Positions 1-5,617 of a stretch of 7,466 bases of DNA are shown piece by piece. The notes beneath the pieces are model-generated. The model ran no database searches. It saw only the letters and a program-made list of their open reading frames with translations, and had not been told where the DNA came from. The stretch spans positions 1-7,466 of the forward strand of contig CAIRRW010000130.1 in assembly GCA_903881065.1 (NCBI GenBank), in the 5' to 3' direction. Source of the DNA: an uncultured Bacteroidota bacterium (GTDB lineage Bacteria > Bacteroidota > Bacteroidia > 2-12-FULL-35-15). Within the stretch, counting starts at the first letter, position 1. Each line of letters begins with the position of its first letter. The position numbers and the translations under genes were made by a program.

Positions 1-2
1 AC

Positions 3-542
3 ACAGAAGAAAACGATACAGTGAACGAACAGACAGAACAAAACTTGGACAAGGCAACCTCTGAAGAAACTCCGTATGAAAATGAAAAAGACAATCAGAT
101 AGCTGAATTACAGGCAAAAGTAGCCGAACTGAATGATAAATATATTCGTCTTTATTCCGAGTTTGATAACTTCAGAAAACGTACTTCTAAAGAAAAACTT
201 GAATTAATTCAATCCGGTGGCGAAGATATTTTTAAGAGTGTATTGCCAATCTTAGATGATTTTGAACGTGCTATAAAATCAAATGCCGAAACGGATGACA
301 TTAATGCAGTGAAAGATGGTGTGAATTTAATTTTCAACAAGTTTAAATCCACATTAACTCAAAAAGGACTGGAGGAAATGAAATCCATGGGCGAACATTT
401 CAATGCTGATATTCACGAAGCCATAACTAGCATTCCTGCTCCTGCCGAACAGATGAAAGGTAAAGTAGTGGATGAGTTGGAAAAAGGGTACAGCCTGAAT
501 GGCAAAATAATTCGCTTTGCGAAAGTAGTTACAGGTAGCTAA
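3..542 (+). CDS. grpE: GrpE, nucleotide exchange factor of DnaK (5' end outside window)
   Basis: GrpE is the cytosolic homodimer that releases ADP from DnaK and so resets the Hsp70 cycle. The visible protein has an acidic, Gln/Glu-rich unstructured N-terminus, then a long helical coiled-coil segment (ELQAKVAELNDKYIRLYSEF and onward), the typical FDNFRKR stretch, the LPILDDFERAI helix, and a C-terminal beta domain ending in the family signature GYSLNGKIIRFAKVVTGS. From the GTG at position 21 it would be 173 residues, but the frame stays open back to the window edge with more of the same acidic sequence (TEENDT), so the GTG is probably an internal Val codon and the true start lies upstream. The stop is TAA at 540-542. 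It is followed after 88 bp by dnaJ on the same strand, a common pairing that supports one operon. The family call is secure; only the start is unknown. Confidence 0.96.
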   Translation, partial: TEENDTVNEQTEQNLDKATSEETPYENEKDNQIAELQAKVAELNDKYIRLYSEFDNFRKRTSKEKLELIQSGGEDIFKSVLPILDDFERAIKSNAETDDINAVKDGVNLIFNKFKSTLTQKGLEEMKSMGEHFNADIHEAITSIPAPAEQMKGKVVDELEKGYSLNGKIIRFAKVVTGS

Positions 543-552
543 TTTATTAATT

Positions 553-625
553 ATTGATGTGCTGATGTGCTAATTTGCAGCACCGAAATCAGCACATCAG
601 CATATTTGCAAATCTTCACATCAAT
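553..625. repeat. Nested inverted repeat in the grpE-dnaJ gap
   Basis: A perfect 12-bp stem (TGCTGATGTGCT at 560-571 with AGCACATCAGCA at 591-602) encloses a 19-nt loop. An outer pair (ATTGATGTG at 553-561 with CACATCAAT at 617-625) can extend the structure, sharing two bases with the inner stem. A self-palindrome ATTTGCAAAT (604-613) sits on the 3' side. No U-tract follows, so it does not look like an intrinsic terminator. It ends six bases before the dnaJ start codon, so in a grpE-dnaJ transcript it could act in RNA processing, stability or translation initiation. The GATGTGCT direct repeat (556-563 and 564-571) suggests a dispersed intergenic element, but copies elsewhere cannot be seen from here. 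Confidence 0.8.
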
Positions 626-630
626 TAGAA

Positions 631-1776
631 ATGAGTAAAAGAGATTATTACGAAATATTAGAGATTACCAAAAGTGCGAGCGCTGACGAAATAAAGAAAG
701 CATACCGCAAAATGGCGATTAAATTCCATCCTGATAAAAATCCGGGTGATAAAGCGTCCGAAGAAAAGTTCAAGGAAGCTGCCGAAGCGTATGAAGTACT
801 TAGCGACCCAAACAAAAAACAACGTTACGACCAGTACGGACATGCCGGAATGGGCAACAATGGTGGATTTGGTGGTGGCAGTGCGGGTGGCTTTAATATG
901 GAAGATATTTTCAGTCAGTTTGGTGATATTTTTGGCGGACACTTTGGTGGCAGTGGCGGCGGAGGTCGTGGTGGAAGAAGAGTAAACAGAGGCTCCAACC
1001 TTAGAGTGAAAGTAAAACTTACACTTGAAGAAGTAGCTAACGGAGTTGAGAAAAAAATCAAAGTAAATAAATACGTTTCCTGTAAACCATGTAACGGCAG
1101 CGGTGCCAAAAATGGTTCGTCAATGAATACCTGCTCCACCTGCCGAGGCAGCGGACAGGTAACCCGTATGACACAAACAATATTGGGTACCATGCAGACG
1201 GCAAGTACCTGCCCTAGTTGCGGTGGCGAAGGACAAACGATTACTGATAAATGTACCAGCTGCCATGGCGATGGTATTGTGCGTGATGAAGAAGTAATTA
1301 CAATAAACATACCTGCAGGTGTAGCCGAAGGAATGCAACTTTCAGTGGGTGGTAGAGGAAACATGGGTGCACGTGGCGGTGTGGCTGGCGATTTAATTGT
1401 TGTGATTGAAGAGACTGAACACGAATTGCTCAAGCGCGATGGCATGCATTTATATTACGACCATTATATAAGCTATGCCGATGCTGCTTTGGGAACACAA
1501 ATTGAAGTACCTACCATCGATGGCAAAGCAAAAGTGAAAATTGAACCCGGCACACAAAGCGGAAAGGTATTACGCCTCAAAGCTAAAGGCTTGCCTGAAG
1601 TAAACAGCTATTCACGTGGTGATATTTTAGTAAACATAAACGTTTGGACACCTCAGCATCTAACCAAAGATGAAAAGAAAATAATGGAAGACCTCCGTGA
1701 AGCAGAGAACTTTAAACCAAAACCTTCCCGGAAAGACAAAGGTTTCTTCGAACGGATGAAGGAATATTTCGAATAG
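631..1776 (+). CDS. dnaJ: DnaJ, Hsp40 co-chaperone (type I/A)
   Basis: DnaJ delivers unfolded substrates to DnaK and stimulates its ATPase in the cytosol. All four type I parts are present in 381 residues, the usual family length. The J domain spans about 4-70, with the HPD motif at residues 33-35 that contacts DnaK. A Gly/Phe-rich linker spans about 73-118. The cysteine-rich domain has four CxxCxGxG modules (CKPCNGSG at 151, CSTCRGSG at 168, CPSCGGEG at 194, CTSCHGDG at 208), so both zinc sites should be intact. The C-terminal substrate-binding and dimerisation domains follow to the end. The start is the ATG directly before SKRDYYEIL, the standard DnaJ N-terminus; no Shine-Dalgarno is visible, as is usual in Bacteroidota. 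It is the last gene of the grpE-dnaJ unit and is followed 24 bp later by an intrinsic terminator. Confidence 0.98.
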   Translation: MSKRDYYEILEITKSASADEIKKAYRKMAIKFHPDKNPGDKASEEKFKEAAEAYEVLSDPNKKQRYDQYGHAGMGNNGGFGGGSAGGFNMEDIFSQFGDIFGGHFGGSGGGGRGGRRVNRGSNLRVKVKLTLEEVANGVEKKIKVNKYVSCKPCNGSGAKNGSSMNTCSTCRGSGQVTRMTQTILGTMQTASTCPSCGGEGQTITDKCTSCHGDGIVRDEEVITINIPAGVAEGMQLSVGGRGNMGARGGVAGDLIVVIEETEHELLKRDGMHLYYDHYISYADAALGTQIEVPTIDGKAKVKIEPGTQSGKVLRLKAKGLPEVNSYSRGDILVNINVWTPQHLTKDEKKIMEDLREAENFKPKPSRKDKGFFERMKEYFE

Positions 1777-1800
1777 AAAATTATAACGAATTTTAAAATA

Positions 1801-1840
1801 AAAAACTCTTCACGACTATTTGTGAAGAGTTTTTTGTTTT
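1801..1840 (+). terminator. Rho-independent terminator of grpE-dnaJ
   Basis: A perfect 13-bp stem pairs AAAAACTCTTCAC (1801-1813) with GTGAAGAGTTTTT (1822-1834) around an 8-nt loop, and a T-rich tail runs on (TTTTTTGTTTTTG). It begins 24 bp after the dnaJ stop. The A-rich 5' arm matches the T tail, so it could also work weakly for transcripts arriving from the right. Confidence 0.93.
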
Positions 1841-1895
1841 TGTTTAAGGGGCATTCGCAGGCGAAAAAACAACAGTTAAGGCAATTTCCTACTTA

Positions 1896-1964
1896 TTATT
1901 TTGGAACACCGACGAGGGCAGAAGTAGTAGCAAATATTATTGTAAAAATTGATTTTAGTTTCAT
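1896..1964 (-). CDS. Possible 22-residue signal-peptide-like ORF
   Basis: An ATG at 1964-1962 overlaps the TGA that closes the decayed glycosylase frame in the coupled form ATGA. It opens a 22-codon frame reading MKLKSIFTIIFATTSALVGV then PK, followed by two consecutive TAA codons. The composition (two Lys, then a hydrophobic core with small residues) resembles a Sec signal peptide without a mature protein. It may be the cut-off start of a lost secreted protein, a tiny membrane peptide, or chance in AT-rich DNA next to a pseudogene. I recognise no family and see no promoter. The length makes this a weak call. Confidence 0.2.
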   Translation of the reverse strand: MKLKSIFTIIFATTSALVGVPK

Positions 1965-2650
1965 ATCAAATAAATTTTAATTTTTTTTAATGTATTGAAC
2001 TTTTTACAATTTATATGAGCGTATGAAGGATGTGGAATTAAAATATATGTTCTTTTCCAAAAGAATAAGTTTGAAGTTTTCACTATGTTATTCATAAATA
2101 AAAAAACCGAAAATTCATCTTTTTCTGCAAGAGCTTGTCCAACCTCTCCCCCTAAACATAAAACAATTTGTGGATTAATAAAATTTAGTTGAATTTGCAA
2201 AAAGTGAAAATATACTTTTTAAAATTCAGCTGTTACCTTTTTCTTGCCGGTCATTTTGCCCTCAATACGTAAACACATAAATAAGTTTGTGAAAAATGTG
2301 GTTTAAGGATTTAATCCAAGGCCTGTATTTTGAATTAGGTATCGTATAGTTGGATTTGTTTCTTCTTCTTTATGGTTTTTAATTTTATTTAGATACGCTT
2401 TTGTTCCAAAGTCATTACCTAAAACCATGATTTTACAATTATCCATTTTAGCTATATCTATTTTACTGTTTTCTGCGAGTATGCCCGAACCAAGAGGAAA
2501 AAAACCATAATCCAACTTTGCAAAATCATTTGTCATTCCAGAATTATTAAACATTAAATCAATATGTGGTATTCCTGAAAATGATTTTTAAAACTCTTTG
2601 AATAAATTTTTAATTTCCAAATTGTTGTTTATTTCGTTTGTAAAGAAAAG
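1961..2650 (-). pseudogene. Decayed uracil-DNA-glycosylase-like gene with three in-frame TAA codons
   Basis: One minus-strand frame is open from 2650 to a TGA at 1961-1963 except for TAA codons at 2588-2590, 2303-2305 and 2219-2221. The pieces join into one protein of about 220 residues resembling the uracil-DNA glycosylase superfamily. In order they contain YGFFPLGSGILAE, the motif-1-like strand CKIMVLGNDFGT, the TTFFTNLF segment with EGKMTGKKK, the hydrophobic strand INPQIVLCLGGEVGQAL, and the late active-site-like motif ILIPHPSYAHIN near the C-terminus. Family members bind DNA and excise uracil or related bases in base excision repair; the substrate here is unknown. No frameshift is seen, so inactivation appears to be by point mutations. 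The true start is unclear because a TGA at 2651-2653 limits the frame and no strong ATG precedes the first interruption. The fold call is from recalled family features, moderately sure; the broken state is read directly. Confidence 0.62.
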
Positions 2651-3028
2651 TCAACTTATAAAGTATTTTTACCAACAGTAAAAGTAATATAATTTCCTCA
2701 CCTTATTCAATCATTCAATCCACAACCCTCCCCTACGAGCTACGCTCAAGTCCGAAAAGGTACCGAGGGGCGACTGGCAATTGCGTGGTCGATTACCTTT
2801 TCTTTTTCCAACACACCTACTGGCGCAAATGGGCATAGTACATTTGCCCTGTTTCTTTTTTTTTAAGAAAAAGTAAAAAGAACTTATTTTCAAAATAGTA
2901 TTTATATCCATCCAAAATGCTTTTGGTAGTATTGCACTATCAAAATCAACGTTCTTTTTAATATTGTAATAATAGTAGTGTAGATTAAAGGTAAATGAAT
3001 AGCCGAAAAACCAGAAAACAACAAAAAG
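2651..3028. other. Gene-free stretch between pseudogene and 21-bp array
   Basis: I see no supportable gene here. The stretch holds short AT-rich runs, then the structured patch described separately (2711-2860), a T9 run near 2867 followed by AAGAAAAAG, and AT-rich sequence to the array. A 66-codon minus-strand ORF (2711-2911) covers the structured patch. It starts in AT-rich sequence and has a basic, low-complexity composition with no recognisable domain, so I do not call it a gene. Confidence 0.6.
2711..2860. repeat. Structured patch of nested inverted repeats, possible dispersed element
   Basis: This patch is richer in GC than its surroundings. GAAAAGGTA (2754-2762) is the exact reverse complement of TACCTTTTC (2794-2802). 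Within that pair, CGACT (2771-2775) can pair with GGTCG (2787-2791) with one G-T, and GCAATTGC (2777-2784) is a self-palindrome at the apex. A second hairpin, GCAAATG (2825-2831) with CATTTGC (2841-2847), lies just to the right. Such isolated palindromic islands between genes often belong to REP- or MITE-like families. Whether this one is repeated in the genome cannot be seen from one copy. Confidence 0.5.
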
Positions 3029-3260
3029 CCGCCGAACTTTAACGCAAGGTATCCGCCTTATAGTTCGGAATAGCTGCCTTGAAGTTTGAAATAGCTGCTC
3101 TATAGTTTGGAGTAGCTGCTCTGTAGTTTGGAGTAGCTGCTCTGTAGTTCGGAGTAGCTGCCTTGTAGTTCGGAGTAGCTGCTCTGTAGTTCGGAATAGC
3201 TGCTCTGTAGTTCGGAATAGCTGCTCTGTAGTTCGGAGTAGCTGCGTTGAAGTTGGGCGG
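3029..3260. repeat. Nine-copy 21-bp tandem repeat bounded by an imperfect inverted repeat
   Basis: Nine contiguous 21-bp units run from 3061 to 3249, with consensus close to TAGTTCGGAGTAGCTGCTCT plus G; units at 3103/3124 and 3187/3208 are identical pairs. A very degenerate unit can be traced at 3040-3060 and a partial one after 3249. There are no spacers, so it is not a CRISPR array. The ends face each other: 3029-3046 (CCGCCGAACTTTAACGCA) matches the reverse complement of 3243-3260 at 16 of 18 positions. Because 21 is a multiple of three and the consensus has no stops on the minus strand, that strand reads as heptapeptide repeats in all three frames (for example NYRAATP or SELQSSY). I read this as a minisatellite rather than a gene. 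Confidence 0.88.
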
Positions 3261-3409
3261 AAATAACATAAAAACTAACGATTGACTGAAATAATAACGC
3301 TCGAGGATTGTGAGCGTGGAGGATAAAAGACAACAATCTATATTAATTAATGTATAAACAAAATCGTGTAAAGATGGATTGCCCTTTTCGGTAACTATAA
3401 TTTAGTTTT
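3261..3409. other. AT-rich spacer right of the tandem array
   Basis: No gene is supportable here. The only structure I see is a short hairpin, ACGCTC (3297-3302) with GAGCGT (3312-3317) around a 9-nt loop, and an AT-rich palindromic patch (TTAATTAA) near 3344. Confidence 0.5.
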
Positions 3410-3439
3410 AAGTTAATAAGTTAGCTAACTTATTAACTT
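3410..3439. repeat. Perfect 30-bp palindrome downstream of clpX
   Basis: The 15-bp arms AAGTTAATAAGTTAG and CTAACTTATTAACTT are exact reverse complements with no loop, centred between 3424 and 3425. It lies immediately beyond the clpX terminator. With no spacer and no adjacent U-tract in either direction it is not a standard intrinsic terminator. It could extrude as a cruciform, bind a dimeric protein, or be a remnant of a small palindromic element. Confidence 0.85.
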
Positions 3440-3443
3440 GGAA

Positions 3444-3479
3444 CAAAAAAACCATTGCCACTTTTAAGCGGCTATGGTT
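3444..3479 (-). terminator. Rho-independent terminator of tig-clpP-clpX
   Basis: Read on the minus strand, AACCATAGCC (3479-3470) pairs with GGCAATGGTT (3459-3450), with a single A-A mismatch and a 10-nt loop, and is followed directly by a run of T (3450-3445). It begins 23 bp after the clpX stop, the expected place for the end of this leftward operon. Confidence 0.88.
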
Positions 3480-3502
3480 CTCCTAATATTAAAGAAAACA
3501 GC

Positions 3503-4753
3503 TTACGCTACTTTCAATTTATTCAGCGTCGATTTCTTCAATTTATCTTTCGCATACCTCAGCGAAATACTAAGTTCCTTTGTAGTCGAATCCGAAGGTG
3601 TATCAAACATCATATCCATCATTATTGCTTCGCAGATAGAACGTAAACCTCTTGCGCCGAGTTTAAATTCCATTGCTTTTTCCACAATAAAATCCAAAAC
3701 ACCTTTCTCGAATTTCAATTTCACTCCATCCATTTCAAATAAATGAGTGTATTGTTTTACCAACGCATTTTTCGGTTCACTCAATATTCTCAATAATGTA
3801 GGGGCATCCAGCGGACTCAAATAAGTAAGTACTGGCAAACGGCCTATTAATTCAGGTATCAGTCCAAAACTTTTTAAATCCTGCGGAGAAACATATTGCA
3901 ACAAATTATCTCTGTCGATACTTGCCGTCTCTTTATCCACAGCATATCCAATTGCCTGTGTATTCAAGCGGTTACCAATGTTACGGGTAATGCCGTCAAA
4001 AGCCCCGCCGCAAATAAATAATATATTTTTGGTATTCACCTGAATCATTTTCTGTTCAGGATGTTTTCTTCCGCCTTGCGGAGGAACAGAAACAATAGAA
4101 CCTTCAAGCAATTTCAACAATCCCTGTTGTACTCCTTCGCCCGAAACATCACGCGTAATAGAAGGATTATCACTCTTGCGGGCAATTTTATCCAACTCAT
4201 CAATAAATACAATTCCCCGTTCCGCCGCCGAAACATCAAAATCTGCCGCTTGCAATAAGCGTGATAAAATACTTTCCACATCTTCCCCCACATATCCAGC
4301 TTCTGTTAATACAGTAGCATCAGCAATACAGAAGGGCACATTCAACACCTTGGCAATAGTGCGGGCAAGTAACGTTTTTCCTGTTCCAGTTTCGCCCACC
4401 ATTATCACATTAGATTTATCTATTTCAATTTCATCTTTTAGCGATGTCTTCACCGTTGATTGTATCAATCGTTTGTAATGATTGTAAACAGCCACCGACA
4501 ATACCTTCTTTGCTTCATCCTGCCCAATTACATATTCATCCAAATGTTTTTTAATATCATACGGTTTCAACAAATGCAGCGCACTAAAAATAGACGAATT
4601 GGCACGGCTGCTCACTTCATCCCGCACAATCGTTTGCGCCTGAATAACGCAGTGGTTACAAATATGCCCGGTGATACCGGCAATCAATACATCCGTATCC
4701 TGTTTATTGCGACCACAAAACGAACATTTTATCTCTTTATCTTCCTTAGCCAT
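3503..4753 (-). CDS. clpX: ClpX, AAA+ unfoldase subunit of the ClpXP protease
   Basis: ClpX is a cytosolic hexameric ATPase that recognises tagged or damaged proteins, unfolds them and threads them into ClpP. The 416-residue protein is of normal length. An N-terminal C4 zinc domain has Cys10, Cys13, Cys32 and Cys35. The AAA+ module has Walker A GETGTGKT at 120-127, the GYVG pore-1 loop at 153-156, Walker B IVFIDE at 181-186, the RKH pore loop at 229-231, the arginine-finger segment PELIGRLPV ending at 308 (Arg305), and the sensor-2 motif GARGLR at 366-371 (Arg368). The loop that docks on ClpP reads IGY (268-270) rather than the E. coli IGF. The start is the ATG before AKEDKEIKC, which leaves the zinc domain at the N-terminus as expected. 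It follows clpP by 94 bp on the same strand and ends the operon. Confidence 0.98.
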   Translation of the reverse strand: MAKEDKEIKCSFCGRNKQDTDVLIAGITGHICNHCVIQAQTIVRDEVSSRANSSIFSALHLLKPYDIKKHLDEYVIGQDEAKKVLSVAVYNHYKRLIQSTVKTSLKDEIEIDKSNVIMVGETGTGKTLLARTIAKVLNVPFCIADATVLTEAGYVGEDVESILSRLLQAADFDVSAAERGIVFIDELDKIARKSDNPSITRDVSGEGVQQGLLKLLEGSIVSVPPQGGRKHPEQKMIQVNTKNILFICGGAFDGITRNIGNRLNTQAIGYAVDKETASIDRDNLLQYVSPQDLKSFGLIPELIGRLPVLTYLSPLDAPTLLRILSEPKNALVKQYTHLFEMDGVKLKFEKGVLDFIVEKAMEFKLGARGLRSICEAIMMDMMFDTPSDSTTKELSISLRYAKDKLKKSTLNKLKVA

Positions 4754-4791
4754 TATTATTTATTAGTGATTTGTTGATTTGTACAAAAGGA

Positions 4792-4829
4792 AAATGGAGA
4801 ATTACGAAGTACATCATAATTCTCCATTT
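4792..4829. repeat. Perfect 13-bp hairpin in the clpP-clpX gap
   Basis: AAATGGAGAATTA (4792-4804) and TAATTCTCCATTT (4817-4829) are exact reverse complements around a 12-nt loop, between the clpP stop and the clpX start. On the minus-strand transcript the stem is followed by T4-CC-T4 rather than a clean U-tract, so it would be a weak terminator at best. It could instead be an attenuator or an RNA-processing or stability element setting the ClpX:ClpP ratio. The motif may also be a dispersed intergenic repeat. Confidence 0.82.
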
Positions 4830-4847
4830 CTCTAATTTCCCAACTCT

Positions 4848-5522
4848 CTATTTAGTCTTAATTAAAAGTTCATCCACCATTCCATAAGCTTTTGCTTCTT
4901 CAGATGTCATCCAATAATCACGGTCACTGTCAGCCCATACTTTCTCATACGTCTGTCCACTGTGTTTAGCAATTATTTCATATAATTCTTTCTTTAACTT
5001 CTGAATTTCCTTTGCAGTAATTTCAATATCCGAAGCTTGTCCTTCTGCACCACCCATCGGTTGATGAATCATCACACGGGCATGTTTTAAAGCTGCACGT
5101 TTGCCTTTTGTACCTGCACACATAAGCACGGCACCCATTGAAGCAGCCATACCAGTACAAATAGTTGCAACATCAGGAGCTATATATTGCATAGTATCAT
5201 AAATTCCCAATCCTGCATAAACAGAGCCGCCCGGACTATTCAAATAAATCTGAATATCTCTTTTAGCATCTACTGATTGTAAAAACAACAACTGAGCCTG
5301 AATAATATTAGCTACCTGATCATCAATTCCTGTTCCAAGGAAAATGATTCTATCCATCATCAAACGGGAGAAAACGTCCATCTGTGCTACGTTCAACTGA
5401 CGTTCCTCTATAATATAAGGTGTCATACTTGTAACATTATGGCGTGTGTACGAATCAAATGTAGTTCCACTGATCCCTCTGTGCTTTACAGCATACTTGC
5501 GAAATTCGTTGTTGTTAAACAT
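4848..5522 (-). CDS. clpP: ClpP, ATP-dependent Clp protease proteolytic subunit
   Basis: ClpP forms the double-ring serine protease chamber that degrades proteins fed by ClpX. The catalytic triad is visible: Ser128 in GMAASMGA, His153 in MIHQPMGG, and Asp202 in DSDRDYW. The spacing 25 and 49 residues matches E. coli ClpP (Ser111, His136, Asp185). The NSPGGS oxyanion-hole segment (95-100) and the handle-helix region before Asp202 are also present. At 224 residues it is slightly longer than E. coli ClpP (207), mainly because of an N-terminal extension of about 30 residues before the conserved YIIEERQ segment, probably a propeptide removed on assembly. The start is the ATG before FNNNEF. It lies between tig (95 bp upstream) and clpX (94 bp downstream), the widely conserved tig-clpP-clpX order. 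Confidence 0.98.
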   Translation of the reverse strand: MFNNNEFRKYAVKHRGISGTTFDSYTRHNVTSMTPYIIEERQLNVAQMDVFSRLMMDRIIFLGTGIDDQVANIIQAQLLFLQSVDAKRDIQIYLNSPGGSVYAGLGIYDTMQYIAPDVATICTGMAASMGAVLMCAGTKGKRAALKHARVMIHQPMGGAEGQASDIEITAKEIQKLKKELYEIIAKHSGQTYEKVWADSDRDYWMTSEEAKAYGMVDELLIKTK

Positions 5523-5617
5523 AATTATACTTGTTTATTTATTAATTATTACTGTTTATTAGTTAAATATTTTGTTTAAATGTACAAACAAAAACTACAC
5601 CTAAAAATTATTTATGA
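5523..5617 (-). promoter_or_regulatory. tig-clpP intergenic gap with a weak promoter-like sequence
   Basis: Between the tig stop and the clpP start the minus strand carries TTTA, 17 nt, then TACATTTA, which resembles the Bacteroidota TTTG/TAnnTTTG promoter imperfectly (the last base of the -7 box differs). It would allow an extra start for clpP-clpX independent of tig. The gap is very AT-rich, so such a match could be chance. Confidence 0.25.

Noticed and set aside
658..1445. Long antisense and alternate-frame ORFs across dnaJ
   Set aside because: They are shadows of the dnaJ frame, lie over its conserved domains and have no family resemblance.
1841..1895. Possible small hairpin or RNA gene after the dnaJ terminator (TTCGC...GCGAA near 1854-1865)
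   Set aside because: The stem is four to five base pairs with a tiny loop, and no tRNA or other RNA fold is apparent.
1961..2650. TAA reassigned as a sense codon
   Set aside because: grpE, clpX and the terminal codons of neighbouring genes use ordinary stops, and none of the five complete or partial housekeeping genes has internal TAA; a pseudogene is simpler.
2711..2911. 66-codon minus-strand ORF as a gene
   Set aside because: It has no recognisable domain, a low-complexity basic start, and coincides with nested palindromes that constrain its sequence.
3029..3260. CRISPR array
   Set aside because: The units are contiguous, with no spacers between them, and no cas genes are present.
3039..3336. 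Two overlapping minus-strand ORFs made of heptapeptide repeats (3039-3269 and 3100-3336)
   Set aside because: They arise from a 21-bp minisatellite that is open in all minus-strand frames; nothing outside the repeat looks like a protein.
1777..3502. Hidden defence or mobile system between the operons
   Set aside because: No transposase, nuclease, toxin-antitoxin or reverse transcriptase frame can be found on either strand; only a pseudogene and repeats are present.
3455..4777. Plus-strand ORFs across clpX
   Set aside because: They are opposite-strand shadows of an intact, fully conserved clpX.
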